64,000 nt of DNA from Cytophagaceae bacterium (GTDB lineage Bacteria > Bacteroidota > Bacteroidia > Cytophagales > Spirosomataceae), in assembly GCA_947450365.1 (NCBI GenBank), contig CANFVE010000004.1, positions 40,346 through 104,345 on the forward strand, given 5' to 3'. The notes under the pieces are model-generated. The model was given only the letters and a program-made list of their open reading frames with translations. It did no database searches and was not told the origin of the DNA. Position 1 is the first letter of the stretch. Every line of letters starts with the position of its first letter. The translations under genes and the position numbers were made by a program. This document shows positions 1 through 9,581 of the stretch, piece after piece.

Positions 1-1287
1 GAGTTGTGGTTTAAAATTTTGGAATCTCAAACAGAAACGGGTACGCCATACATGTTGTTCAAGGATCATGCGAACAATAAATCCAATCAAAAGAACTTAG
101 GTACAATCAAATCTTCGAATTTGTGTACTGAGATTATCGAATATACGTCAAAAGACGAGGTAGCTGTTTGTAATTTGGCTTCCTTAGCGCTTCCTAAATA
201 CGTTCGTGCAAATGAGCAAGGGGTGATGGAATTTGATCATACACGACTTTATGAGGTAACTAAAACGGCAACGAAGAATTTGAACAAAATCATCGATGTC
301 AATTATTACCCTGTGCCAGAAGCACGTAATTCGAATTTACGTCACCGTCCAATCGGTTTAGGGGTTCAAGGATTAGCCGATGTGTTCATCATGTTGCGTA
401 TGCCTTTTGAATCAGCGGAAGCCCAACAATTAAACAAAGACATTTTTGAAACCATTTATTATGCTTCTATGGAGGCATCGATGGAATTGGCAATCAAAGA
501 AGGTCCGTATTCGACTTGGGAAGGCTCACCAATCTCGAAAGGTATTTTCCAATTCGATATGTGGAATGTGACACCAAGCTCAGGTCGCTGGAATTGGGAA
601 GAAATGCGCGAAAAAGTGGTTACTCATGGGGTTCGTAATTCCTTGTTGGTAGCGCCTATGCCAACAGCCTCTACCTCTCAAATCTTAGGAAACAACGAAT
701 GTTTTGAGCCATACACATCGAATATTTATGCACGTCGTGTATTGTCAGGTGAATTTGCTGTCGTGAATAAGCACTTATTGAAAGACTTAATTAAGTTAGG
801 TCTTTGGAATGAGTCGATGAAAAATAAATTGATCTCAGCGAATGGTTCCGTTCAGAATATTCCTGAAATCCCTCAAAACCTAAAAGACTTGTATAAAACG
901 GTTTGGGAAATTAAGCAAAAAACCATTTTGGAAATGGCTGCGGATCGTGGAGCTTACATTTGTCAGTCCCAAAGTTTAAATATTCACATTCAGGATGTGA
1001 ACTTTGGTAAGTTGACATCCATGCACTTCCACGCTTGGAAATTAGGTTTAAAAACAGGGATGTATTATTTACGTACGAAGGCTGCTGCTGATGCGATTAA
1101 GTTCACCGTGGAGAAGCAAGCAGAGGTTCAAATCGAACAAACCGCTGTGGTGCGTGAAAGCGAAATGCAATACGCCACACATACAGCACAAGCTGCCGCA
1201 TCGTTCAGTACAGATGATTCACAAAATAGATCAGACATGGCTTGCTCGCTAGATAATCCTGAGGCTTGCGAAGCGTGTGGATCTTAA
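1..1287 (+). CDS. nrdA: Ribonucleoside-diphosphate reductase alpha subunit, 3' part (class I)
   Basis: Reduces ribonucleoside diphosphates to deoxyribonucleotides in the cytoplasm. The reading frame is open from base 1, so only the C-terminal ~428 residues are present. Visible family motifs: NLCTEI near residue 40 (the radical cysteine and glutamate region), CNLASL shortly after (one cysteine of the active-site redox pair), the [15 protein letters not shown] nucleotide/active-site loop near residue 220, and the tyrosine pair in MYYLRTKAA near residue 355 used for radical transfer. The tail ends in CEACGS, the cysteine pair re-reduced by thioredoxin or glutaredoxin, so the C-terminus is complete. 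The radical-generating beta subunit is not in the window and may lie upstream. A hairpin terminator follows. Confidence 0.95.
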   Translation, partial: ELWFKILESQTETGTPYMLFKDHANNKSNQKNLGTIKSSNLCTEIIEYTSKDEVAVCNLASLALPKYVRANEQGVMEFDHTRLYEVTKTATKNLNKIIDVNYYPVPEARNSNLRHRPIGLGVQGLADVFIMLRMPFESAEAQQLNKDIFETIYYASMEASMELAIKEGPYSTWEGSPISKGIFQFDMWNVTPSSGRWNWEEMREKVVTHGVRNSLLVAPMPTASTSQILGNNECFEPYTSNIYARRVLSGEFAVVNKHLLKDLIKLGLWNESMKNKLISANGSVQNIPEIPQNLKDLYKTVWEIKQKTILEMAADRGAYICQSQSLNIHIQDVNFGKLTSMHFHAWKLGLKTGMYYLRTKAAADAIKFTVEKQAEVQIEQTAVVRESEMQYATHTAQAAASFSTDDSQNRSDMACSLDNPEACEACGS

Positions 1288-1313
1288 GTAAAGTATTCAA
1301 TGCTACTATCGAA

Positions 1314-1347
1314 AATCACTTGATTGAAAAGTCAAGTGATTTTTTTT
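1314..1347 (+). terminator. Rho-independent terminator after nrdA
   Basis: A perfect 10-bp stem (AATCACTTGA / TCAAGTGATT) with an 8-nt loop is followed directly by a run of T. It lies 26 bases after the nrdA stop and before the next gene on the same strand, so it should isolate nrdA from the downstream glycosyltransferase. Confidence 0.72.
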
Positions 1348-1355
1348 AAAGGGAA

Positions 1356-2957
1356 ATGACTATGTTGAAAAATCGAAGTCTTCAGGTTTTATTATTTTTT
1401 ATAATATTGTCGACGGGTATTTTTTTGCGAGCATACCATATAGGTTCATATAGCCTATTTTCAGATGAAAGATCGAGTATCCTATTAGGAGTTGCCAATA
1501 CCAATCAAGGCGGAATGGGTGATTTAATGAATCCCCTAAAAACATTTACCCCAACAGATTTTTGGGCAGATCGAGGTATCAAATCTTGGTTGACCGCCGA
1601 TGCAGCCGGCGATGTAAGTGGAAATAGTCTCGTACATGACATGATGTTAAAACTATTTGCCTTTTTATTCGGCAAAAGTGATGAGTCGATGAGATCCGTT
1701 TCTCTGCTATTTAACGTCCTGACTATATGGGTGATGTATATTTGGTCACGAAAGATTCCTTCCCTTCGAAATTATTCCTTTTTGATTTTTGGTTTGGCAG
1801 CGATTGAGCCATTTTTTGTCATATATAGCCAGCAAGCACGGAACTATGCAACTAGTTTATTTTTTACCACTACCTCCAACTATTTTTTTTGGCAAATAGC
1901 TCAGAAAGAAAATTTCTTGCATCCATCCTATCGAAAAAAATGGATATTTTGGATTCTAGCCAGTGTAGGTGCTTTGTTCAGCACCTATTTGACAGCCTTG
2001 GTTCTGGTGGGTCAATTTGTATTTCTGCTTATTCAAAAGTCTACCCTTCGTATGTGGGGACAAATGGTGTTAGGCATGGGTATTATTGTTTTTCCCTTGG
2101 CATGTTGGATGGTTTGGGGTCCAGGCAAATATTTTATGCAATTTCAGGCAGATGCTGCTGAACAATTACTCGGTTTTATCAAAGCCAATGGCGAAATTCC
2201 TGGTTGGTTAGAATATGCCACCCCTCAAAATCTTTTCAAAAGAACCATTTCCATCATTTCAGACCAATTTATTTGGACGAATGATATATACAATAAATAT
2301 GGCTATAAAATGGGGGCAATTGCTCTATTGATATACCTGTATTTTATAGCGCAATGGACATTCAAGAAGAATTTCGAGGAGAATAAACTATTTGTTTTTG
2401 GGCTCATTCAGATTTTGTTGCCTATATTTTTTCTATTTTTAGCCGCCGTGAATGCCGGGACCACTTCCGGATTTTTTCTGCGATATGCTAGTTTTGGCTT
2501 GCCTTTTGGCATATTTATTTCGGTTGGATTTTTTGCCCACCAACTGACCTACGGCATTTGGACGAAATTAATCGTAGGCATTTTTTTATTCATTCAAACG
2601 TATTTTTTAATTCAAGTGCTCCTGCAATTTTATCAGGATAAACCACAGAAATATACGTTTTCGCATGATCGAACCCCGAATCCGTATATCATCATAGCAA
2701 ATACAATCAAAGGAAAATATACGAAAGGGGATACGGTTGTTTATCCTTCTTCCATGAGTAATTTTTTAAACTCAAAACATATGAGAAATCGCGTGATTGA
2801 TCCATTAGATGCTCAAAATGTCAATCTCTATTTTGATGAAAAGGATCAGTTTATCCAACGAGTAGATCCATTTATTCGCGATTCGGTCTTGATCTACAAG
2901 CCCAATGGAAGTAAAATTTTAATTTTTGATTTTCAAAAAGGAAAATATCGGTATTGA
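1356..2957 (+). CDS. Polytopic membrane glycosyltransferase, GT-C fold (GT39/ArnT-like)
   Basis: 533-residue integral membrane protein with a first membrane segment at about residues 7-27, then a short loop carrying SLFSDERSS, which resembles the acidic loop motif of GT-C/PMT-type enzymes that use polyprenyl-phosphate sugars. SMRSVSLLFNVL near residue 110 matches the conserved R-S-LF helix of the family. About ten hydrophobic segments follow and the C-terminal ~100 residues are soluble. The family transfers sugars from lipid carriers to proteins or lipids at the outer face of the inner membrane. The next gene encodes a DPM-type GT2 enzyme that could make such a donor, which supports the call. 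An alternative ATG lies two codons downstream. The acceptor cannot be read from sequence. Confidence 0.72.
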   Translation: MTMLKNRSLQVLLFFIILSTGIFLRAYHIGSYSLFSDERSSILLGVANTNQGGMGDLMNPLKTFTPTDFWADRGIKSWLTADAAGDVSGNSLVHDMMLKLFAFLFGKSDESMRSVSLLFNVLTIWVMYIWSRKIPSLRNYSFLIFGLAAIEPFFVIYSQQARNYATSLFFTTTSNYFFWQIAQKENFLHPSYRKKWIFWILASVGALFSTYLTALVLVGQFVFLLIQKSTLRMWGQMVLGMGIIVFPLACWMVWGPGKYFMQFQADAAEQLLGFIKANGEIPGWLEYATPQNLFKRTISIISDQFIWTNDIYNKYGYKMGAIALLIYLYFIAQWTFKKNFEENKLFVFGLIQILLPIFFLFLAAVNAGTTSGFFLRYASFGLPFGIFISVGFFAHQLTYGIWTKLIVGIFLFIQTYFLIQVLLQFYQDKPQKYTFSHDRTPNPYIIIANTIKGKYTKGDTVVYPSSMSNFLNSKHMRNRVIDPLDAQNVNLYFDEKDQFIQRVDPFIRDSVLIYKPNGSKILIFDFQKGKYRY

Positions 2958-3047
2958 TTTTCAAATCAGTAGCATTTCAGTTTTACCTGATTCTTAGGGT
3001 AATTTCTTGTTATTAATTTTAATGCCAGCCTGTTTATTATGAGTTAG

Positions 3048-3064
3048 TTGATATTTAATATCAA
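3048..3064. promoter_or_regulatory. 17-bp perfect palindrome upstream of the GT2 gene
   Basis: TTGATATT-T-AATATCAA is an exact inverted repeat with a one-base centre, 80 bases before the glycosyltransferase start, in the 186-base gap after the GT-C gene. It shares the 11-mer GTTGATATTTA with the region upstream of the first susC gene (57420-57430). It could be a regulator site; the region is AT-rich, so chance is possible. Confidence 0.35.
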
Positions 3065-3143
3065 GAATATGATGTAAATGGCTAGAAAAATGTTCAAAGT
3101 TTGATTATTTTTGATTTTGGCAGGCTTTAATTTTTTTAGGAAT

Positions 3144-4094
3144 ATGTCCAATACGCTTCCACAAGTTTCTTTTGTGATTCCATTGTACAATGAAGAGAGT
3201 AATCTACCTACCTTGGTTGACCGATTAGTTCAAGTGATCGATTCATCTGAGCTATCGCTGGATGTTGTTTTAGTCGATGATGGAAGTTCAGACAAATCAA
3301 GAGAGATTTTACAGGCTTTAGCGCTACAGGATTCACGTTTCCATGTGATTTTATTGTCTAGGAATCATGGCCATCAATTGGCGTTGACGGCTGGATTATC
3401 GGTTGCTCAAGGGACGGAAGGTGTTTTTGTCTTAGATGGAGACTTGCAAGACCCGCCTGAATTGTTAGGTGCTTTTTATTCGAAGTTTAAGGAGGGATAT
3501 GAGGTTGTTTATGCGGTGAGAGAAAAGCGCAAAGAGGTTTTTTATAAGCGATGGGCATATTTTTTATTTTACAGGATTCTGAAAAAAATTGCGAATGTTG
3601 ATATTCCGTTGGATAGTGGGGATTTTTCCTTCATCAGTCGGCGCGTGGTGGATGTACTTAATCAAATGCCAGAGGAAAGTAGGTTCATTCGGGGCATGAG
3701 GACCTGGATTGGTTTTAAGCAAATTGGAATTTCGTATGACCGACAGGAGCGAGCAAATGGCTATTCAAAATATTCGTTTGGGAAATTGGTTCAATTAGCC
3801 TTAAATGGCATTTTTAATTTTAGCGAGTTTCCGATTCGATTTTTAACCCTGCTAGGTAGTTCTGCCATTATTTCTTCGGTGGTTTATTTCATAGTTGTTG
3901 TAATTAAGAAGTTTTTCGTGAACGAGGTGATTGAAGGTTTTACGGCATTGTTGTTTGTGATTATTTTGTTTGGGGGAATTCAATTGGCCGCCATAGGTAT
4001 TTTAGGAGAATATATATTACGTATTTTCTTTCAGTCCAAAAATAGACCCAATTTTATTATCGAAAAACAAATCATGAATGGAAAAGTCAAATAA
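3144..4094 (+). CDS. Glycosyltransferase family 2, polyprenyl-phosphate (DPM1/GtrB-like)
   Basis: Transfers a sugar from an NDP-sugar to a polyprenyl phosphate at the inner face of the membrane. The N-terminal GT-A domain begins with VSFVIPLYNEESN, has VDDGSSD (nucleotide binding) and DGDLQDPP (metal-binding DxD region), typical of DPM1-like enzymes. Two hydrophobic segments in the last ~80 residues fit GtrB/YfdH-type membrane anchors. I chose the ATG at 3144, preceded by TTTAGGA; a TTG 33 bases upstream in the same frame would add an unlikely N-terminal extension. The gene overlaps the next by 17 bases, indicating co-transcription. The GT-C enzyme just upstream is a plausible user of the product. 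Confidence 0.88.
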   Translation: MSNTLPQVSFVIPLYNEESNLPTLVDRLVQVIDSSELSLDVVLVDDGSSDKSREILQALALQDSRFHVILLSRNHGHQLALTAGLSVAQGTEGVFVLDGDLQDPPELLGAFYSKFKEGYEVVYAVREKRKEVFYKRWAYFLFYRILKKIANVDIPLDSGDFSFISRRVVDVLNQMPEESRFIRGMRTWIGFKQIGISYDRQERANGYSKYSFGKLVQLALNGIFNFSEFPIRFLTLLGSSAIISSVVYFIVVVIKKFFVNEVIEGFTALLFVIILFGGIQLAAIGILGEYILRIFFQSKNRPNFIIEKQIMNGKVK

Positions 4095-4749
4095 GGTTGT
4101 GAATGCCAAGGTGCTTATCGGTTTATATATCTTGGATGGTCTATTGAATCTTTTTTTGACTTATCTTTTTCCTGACTTAAAAGATACGCGGTACATTACC
4201 AAGCCTTTGTTAATGATTTTACTGATGGCATATGCTGCTCAGGAAGCGGATTTGTCTATTCGAAAGCCCTTGTTGATTACCTTATTTTTTTCCTTGCTGG
4301 GGGATGTATTTTTAATGGTACCTGGAACGAATCCGCTGTATTTCCAATTGGGCATTGGGGCCTTCTTAGGTGCTCAAATTGGGTATATTTCTATGTTTTA
4401 TAAACAGCGAGATAAAATTATGTACCTATTTTTGCTTCCTATTTTGATTTATGTGGGAGGTTTTTTGGCCTTTCTATTGCCAAACGTAAAGCCGATGCTT
4501 CAAATTCCTGTGACGGTTTACGCCATGGCCTTGGGCGCGATGTTTTTTTTTGCGTTAAATAGAAAAAAAGATCATTCGTATAATCAAGTGGCTTTAGGAG
4601 CTCTTTTGTTTGTGAGTTCAGATAGTATTTTGGCTATTTTAAAGTTTTATTATTCTTTTCAAGGGAATTCATTGGCCGTCATGAGTACTTATATCGCGGC
4701 TCAATTGTTACTCAGCTTGGGTTTGTGTAAATTGCAGGATAGAAATTAA
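4078..4749 (+). CDS. YhhN family (lysoplasmalogenase-like) membrane protein
   Basis: 223 residues, about eight hydrophobic segments. The pattern RYITKPLLMILL near residue 37 and LLGDVFLM near residue 78, with an acidic-Ser pair late in the protein (SSDSILA), are characteristic of the YhhN/TMEM86 family, whose animal members hydrolyse the vinyl-ether bond of lysoplasmalogens. Bacterial members are mostly uncharacterised, so the substrate is unknown. The start codon lies inside the preceding glycosyltransferase gene (17-base overlap) and the next gene begins 12 bases after the stop, so the three are probably one operon. Confidence 0.84.
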   Translation: MEKSNKVVNAKVLIGLYILDGLLNLFLTYLFPDLKDTRYITKPLLMILLMAYAAQEADLSIRKPLLITLFFSLLGDVFLMVPGTNPLYFQLGIGAFLGAQIGYISMFYKQRDKIMYLFLLPILIYVGGFLAFLLPNVKPMLQIPVTVYAMALGAMFFFALNRKKDHSYNQVALGALLFVSSDSILAILKFYYSFQGNSLAVMSTYIAAQLLLSLGLCKLQDRN

Positions 4750-4761
4750 TTCAGATTTTTC

Positions 4762-7665
4762 ATGGTGGAATTACAGGGATTAGCGAAGAAGCTTCAAGGC
4801 ACCTTGCATACGGATCAGGTTATGCGTACGTTGTACGCGACGGATGCGTCTGCTTACCGTGAAATGCCTTTGGGGGTAGCTATTCCTGAAACGATAACAG
4901 ATATCGAAACGTTAATTCATTTTGCGGATGAACATTCAATTGCATTAATTCCACGGACTGCGGGAACTTCTTTAGCGGGACAAGTCGTAGGTGCTGGTCT
5001 GGTGGTCGATGTGTCTAAATTTTTCAATCGCATATTAGAAGTAAATGTTGACGATTCTTATGTCTGGGTTGAACCTGGCGTAGTACGTGACGTATTGAAT
5101 GTGGAATTGAAAAAACACGGATTGTTTTTTGGTCCGGAGACGTCCACAGCGAATCGTGCCATGATCGGGGGAATGCTCGGAAATAATTCCTGCGGGTCTA
5201 ATTCCGTCGTGTATGGGTCTACGCGAGATCATGTGTTGGCAGTAGAAGGTTATTTGTCCGATGGTACCTTTGTTCGTTTCGAAGAGGAAAATCCCTTTGA
5301 AACACTTGAGTCTTTATCTGAGGGAAGTCGTTTACATGGGATTTATGCGAATACATTGGCGGCTTTGTCCAAACCAGAAAATCAAACGAATATTCAGAAT
5401 GAGTTTCCGAAACCGAGTATTCACCGTCGAAATACGGGATATGCGGTGGATATGTTGTTGAATTCAGAAGCCTTCATTCCAGGCAAACCCGCTTTTAATT
5501 TTTGTGCGTTACTAAGTGGTTCGGAAGGAACGTTGTGCTTTGTGACCAAGATTAAATTGCATGTGGATAAATTACCCCCTGCCCATTTAGGTTTGGTTTG
5601 CGGGCATTTTAATACGATAGATGAGGCCTTACGGGCGAATTTAATTGCACTGACCTTTCATCCATCCGCTTCAGAGCTCATGGATCATTATATTTTAGAA
5701 TGCACCAAAGCGAATCCGGAACAGCGGCAAAATCGTTTTTTTGTCGAGGGAGACCCAGGGGCTATATTGGTCGTGGAATTGCGATCGGAGGATCCGGTGG
5801 AGCTTGAGCAACAAGCAAAGGCATTAGAAAAAGCCATGCGCGAGGCTGGTTTAGGCTATCATTTTCCTTATGTGACCGGTGGGGATGTCAAGAAAGTGTG
5901 GGATTTGCGGAAGGCGGGTTTGGGTTTATTGTCCAATTTACCGGGGGATGAAAAGGCTGTGGCCGTGATTGAGGATACAGCCGTGGATGTACATGATTTA
6001 CCTGCCTTTATTGCGGAGTTTAACGAGATTCTAACGGCGAATAATTTGTATTGTGTACATTATGCCCACGCGGGCTCGGGAGAATTGCATTTGCGGCCGA
6101 TTATTAATTTAAAAACAGCCGAAGGACATCGTCAATTCCGACATATTGCCGAAGAAATTGCCCGTTTGGTGAAAAAATACCAAGGGTCTTTGTCCGGAGA
6201 ACATGGTGATGGACGATTGAGAGGGGAATTTATCCCTTGGATGGTGGGGGAGGCGAATTACCAACTCATGCGGGAACTCAAATCCTGGTGGGATCCCAAA
6301 GGTATTTTTAATCCGAATAAAATTGTGGATACGCCGCCGATGGATACGTTTTTAAGGTATGAGGCGGGCCAACAAACCCCTGTTTTTAAAACGGCATTCC
6401 GATATCAGGATCAGGATGTACTCCAACATGCCGAACAATGCAACGGTTCGGGCGATTGTCGGAAAACTCCGATTTCCGGCGGTACGATGTGTCCATCCTT
6501 TATGGCTACTCGGAATGAAAAGGAAACGACAAGAGCACGCGCCAATATTTTACGAGAGTTTTTGACGCGTTCTACGCAACCGAATCGTTTTGCTCACGAG
6601 GAGATCAAAGAAGTCATGGATTTATGCCTGGCCTGTAAGGGCTGCAAGGCTGAATGTCCATCGAATGTGGATGTGGCGAAGCTTAAAATGGAGTTTTTGT
6701 ATCAATACCAAAAGGAAAAAGGTTTGCCTTTGCGCAGTTGGCTCATCGGCCATTTTGCGGATATATCCTCTTTCGCGTCTAAAATCCCTTTCTTGTATAA
6801 TTTAGTTATGGGGACAACTTGGATGCGTCGCTTGGCCAATCGGGTAGTTGGTTTTCATCCGGATCGGACAATGCCCTTGTTGGCCAATCAAACGCTTTGG
6901 GCATGGTTAAAAGCCCGAAATACGATTAGCTCCGAGAAATCGGTCTATGTGTTTGTGGATGAGTTTACGAATTTCAATGATGCGGAAGTGGGCCGCAAGG
7001 CGGTGATGTTATTGGAAAGACTTGGCTATGCGGTAAAAACGATTGCTCATCCGATTTCGGGACGTGCCTATTTGTCTAAGGGGATGTTGGATGAAGCCAA
7101 GGTTTTAGCTCAAAAAAATGTGGATTTATGGGCCAGATTGATTTCGGCTGAAGTTCCTTTGGTGGGTATTGAACCATCGGCTATTTTGACCTTTCGGGAT
7201 GAGTATCCGGATTTAGTGGCGGATGAATCGGTGGAGAAGGCGAAGGAATTGGCCAGCCACGTGTTTTTATTGGAAGAATTTATTGCGCGGGAAATGGAGG
7301 CGAAACGGATTTTGCCGAGTGCTTTTACGGAGGAGAAGAAATTATTGAAGTTGCACGGGCATTGCCAACAAAAAGCCATGAGCTCACTCGTAGCCGCCAA
7401 AAAGGCCTTGTCTTTGCCGCTTAATTTTGAGGTGCAATTGATTCCATCGGGTTGTTGTGGCATGGCCGGATCCTTTGGATATGAGCAGGAGCATTATGAC
7501 TTGTCGATGCAAATCGGAGAATTAGTATTGTTCCCTACGGTCAGAGCGCAGGGAATGGACGTCGAAATTGTGGCTTCAGGAACGAGTTGTCGGCATCAGA
7601 TCCACGACGGTACGCAGCGCCATGCGCGACATACCGCCGAGGTTTTATTTGATGCCTTGGTTTAA
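4762..7665 (+). CDS. FAD-linked oxidase with Fe-S and CCG domains (YdiJ/GlpCD-like)
   Basis: 967 residues. The N-terminal ~450 residues form an FAD_binding_4 plus FAD-oxidase C domain: RTAGTSLAGQVVG and MLGNNSCGSNSVVYG are the FAD-contact loops, and SGEHGDGRLRGE the catalytic/FAD loop of D-lactate/D-2-hydroxyglutarate dehydrogenases. Two ferredoxin-type clusters follow: CNGSGDC...MCPS (the widened spacing seen in YdiJ-like proteins) and CLACKGCKAECPS. The C-terminus has the heterodisulfide-reductase-like SGCCGMAGSFG motif and a late GTSCRHQ cysteine. Architecture and length match E. coli YdiJ, a D-2-hydroxyglutarate dehydrogenase; D-lactate is the alternative substrate. Probably feeds electrons to the quinone pool. 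Convergent with nagB (3 bases apart). Confidence 0.88.
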   Translation: MVELQGLAKKLQGTLHTDQVMRTLYATDASAYREMPLGVAIPETITDIETLIHFADEHSIALIPRTAGTSLAGQVVGAGLVVDVSKFFNRILEVNVDDSYVWVEPGVVRDVLNVELKKHGLFFGPETSTANRAMIGGMLGNNSCGSNSVVYGSTRDHVLAVEGYLSDGTFVRFEEENPFETLESLSEGSRLHGIYANTLAALSKPENQTNIQNEFPKPSIHRRNTGYAVDMLLNSEAFIPGKPAFNFCALLSGSEGTLCFVTKIKLHVDKLPPAHLGLVCGHFNTIDEALRANLIALTFHPSASELMDHYILECTKANPEQRQNRFFVEGDPGAILVVELRSEDPVELEQQAKALEKAMREAGLGYHFPYVTGGDVKKVWDLRKAGLGLLSNLPGDEKAVAVIEDTAVDVHDLPAFIAEFNEILTANNLYCVHYAHAGSGELHLRPIINLKTAEGHRQFRHIAEEIARLVKKYQGSLSGEHGDGRLRGEFIPWMVGEANYQLMRELKSWWDPKGIFNPNKIVDTPPMDTFLRYEAGQQTPVFKTAFRYQDQDVLQHAEQCNGSGDCRKTPISGGTMCPSFMATRNEKETTRARANILREFLTRSTQPNRFAHEEIKEVMDLCLACKGCKAECPSNVDVAKLKMEFLYQYQKEKGLPLRSWLIGHFADISSFASKIPFLYNLVMGTTWMRRLANRVVGFHPDRTMPLLANQTLWAWLKARNTISSEKSVYVFVDEFTNFNDAEVGRKAVMLLERLGYAVKTIAHPISGRAYLSKGMLDEAKVLAQKNVDLWARLISAEVPLVGIEPSAILTFRDEYPDLVADESVEKAKELASHVFLLEEFIAREMEAKRILPSAFTEEKKLLKLHGHCQQKAMSSLVAAKKALSLPLNFEVQLIPSGCCGMAGSFGYEQEHYDLSMQIGELVLFPTVRAQGMDVEIVASGTSCRHQIHDGTQRHARHTAEVLFDALV

Positions 7666-7668
7666 ATC

Positions 7669-9570
7669 TTAAAATTTCCAGCGAACAAAAGCCTCCATGG
7701 CTTCATATTCAGCTAATCCTAATCGGTTATAGATTTGCGCGGTCCCGCGGTTTCGGTCCTCTGCCCGTTGCCAAAATTCCCTTGAATCATCGCCTTGGAA
7801 GACCACACCATCTTTTTGGGATTGGTGTTTGAAAATCCCCATCCGTTTTTTAAATACTTGGTCGGGGGACATCGGAACGGCCATTTCGATTTGGTCGATA
7901 TCCCATTCTGCCCAGGCGCCTTTGTATAACCAAACCCAGCAATTTTTCATGTATTCGCGATGTTTTAATCGGGAAATGGCTTCCATAATGGCATCCAGAC
8001 AAACTTTATGGGTTCCATGTGGATCGGCTAGGTCACCGGCGGCATAAATTTGATGTGGTTGGATTTCTTCGATGAGATCCATGATTAATTGGATATCCGG
8101 TTCGCTAAGCGGTTTTTTCCGAATGGTTCCTGTTTCGTAAAATGGCATTTGGAGAAAATGGGCATTTTCTTTTTTGATGCCGACGAAGCGACAAGTGTTT
8201 TTGGCTTCTCCTTTTCGTATAAGTCCTTTGATTTCACGCACGGCGGGAATATCGAGTTCGGAATCTTTTTTATTTTTCAAAAAGCGAACGGCGTCTTTGT
8301 AGATGCGATTGGCTTTGGCATTAGAACTTTCAAATTGTTCGTTGAAATCCACGACGAATTCTGCGAAACGAAGCGCTTCGTCGTCGGCTACGGCAATATT
8401 TCCCGTCGTTTGATAGGCGACATGGACTTCATGCCCTTGGTCGTGAAGCCGCTGGAAGGTTCCACCCATGGAAATAATGTCGTCGTCCGGGTGAGGACTA
8501 AAAATGATTACTTTCTTTTTGGCGGGGAAGGCACGTTCAGGGCGATGTGTATCATCGGCATTAGGTTTTCCGCCGGGCCAACCCGTAATCGTATGTTGTA
8601 AATAATTAAAAACCTCAATATTAATTTCGTAGGCCTGTCCGTATAGGGATAATAAGTCGGAAAGTCCGTTTTCGTTGTAATCTTTGTTAGTCAGTTTTAA
8701 CACAGGTTTTTCCAAATGCAAGGAAAGATGCGTCACCGCTTTTTTGATCATTTTTCTGTCCCAAACGACGGAATCAACTAGCCAAGGCGTTTTTATTCGA
8801 GTTAAATTGGCCGCTGCGGTTTCATCGAGGATGAATCGGACATTCGGGTGCTGTTGGAGGTAGGACGCCGGGATGTCCGACGTAACGGGTCCTTCCACGG
8901 AACGGGCGACGGCATCTGCCTTGTGTTCCCCCCAGGCTAAAAGCACGATGCGTTTTGCCTGCATGATTTTGTCGATGCCGAGGGTAATGGCCTTTTTGGG
9001 TACTTTGGCTAATCCTCCAAAATCGATGGCTGCATCAATTTTCGTGTGGATGTCCAAGGTCATCAAGCGGGTTTTGGAATTAATCAGGGATCCGGGTTCG
9101 TTGAAACCTATATGTCCATTGCGACCAATTCCAAGTAAATGGAAATCCAATCCACCTAGCTTTTCAATCTTATCCTCATAGTCCCGGCAAAATTCGGGTA
9201 TTTTATCAATGGGTAATGTTCCATCCGGCAAATGGTAATTTGTTACCGGTATGTCAATGTGATCAAAGAGTTGTTCTTTCATGAATCGGACATAACTTTG
9301 AACGGAATCTGGTTCCATGGGATGGTATTCGTCCAAGTTGAACGTGATCACATGTTTAAAGCTGAGACCTTCCTCTTTGTGCATGCGAATGAGTTCCTGG
9401 TACACCTTTTTAGGGGAGGATCCTGTGGCCATACCAAGTACGGTCGGTTTGTTCTCACTATTTTTTTGGCGAATGAGCGCCGCCATTTCTTGAGCTACGG
9501 CTTTAGAGGCTTGTTCTGAATTCTCAAAAATGAGGGTTGGGATGCGTTCATAGCTGATGGCATTTTCCAT
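7669..9570 (-). CDS. nagB: Glucosamine-6-phosphate deaminase fused to a PIG-L/LmbE deacetylase domain
   Basis: 633 residues, more than twice the length of single-domain NagB (~265). Residues ~1-270 are NagB: GMATGSSPKKVY (phosphate loop), FNLDEYHPM (catalytic Asp) and GIGRNGHIGFNEPGS. Residues ~350-630 are a PIG-L domain with the zinc motif SPHPDDD and a later DPHGTHKV histidine motif. The N-terminal part converts GlcN-6-P to Fru-6-P and ammonia; the C-terminal part belongs to zinc N-deacetylases of GlcNAc-containing substrates, so the fusion could in principle deacetylate and deaminate in sequence. Comparable NagB-PIG-L proteins occur in Bacteroidota. The ATG is 11 bases after the upstream xre gene, implying an operon. 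Confidence 0.92.
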   Translation of the reverse strand: MENAISYERIPTLIFENSEQASKAVAQEMAALIRQKNSENKPTVLGMATGSSPKKVYQELIRMHKEEGLSFKHVITFNLDEYHPMEPDSVQSYVRFMKEQLFDHIDIPVTNYHLPDGTLPIDKIPEFCRDYEDKIEKLGGLDFHLLGIGRNGHIGFNEPGSLINSKTRLMTLDIHTKIDAAIDFGGLAKVPKKAITLGIDKIMQAKRIVLLAWGEHKADAVARSVEGPVTSDIPASYLQQHPNVRFILDETAAANLTRIKTPWLVDSVVWDRKMIKKAVTHLSLHLEKPVLKLTNKDYNENGLSDLLSLYGQAYEINIEVFNYLQHTITGWPGGKPNADDTHRPERAFPAKKKVIIFSPHPDDDIISMGGTFQRLHDQGHEVHVAYQTTGNIAVADDEALRFAEFVVDFNEQFESSNAKANRIYKDAVRFLKNKKDSELDIPAVREIKGLIRKGEAKNTCRFVGIKKENAHFLQMPFYETGTIRKKPLSEPDIQLIMDLIEEIQPHQIYAAGDLADPHGTHKVCLDAIMEAISRLKHREYMKNCWVWLYKGAWAEWDIDQIEMAVPMSPDQVFKKRMGIFKHQSQKDGVVFQGDDSREFWQRAEDRNRGTAQIYNRLGLAEYEAMEAFVRWKF

Positions 9571-9581
9571 AGGTAATTGGT

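Noticed and set aside
7829..9519. Several plus-strand open frames inside nagB
   Set aside because: They are antisense to a full-length conserved gene, have no recognisable domains and follow its codon pattern.
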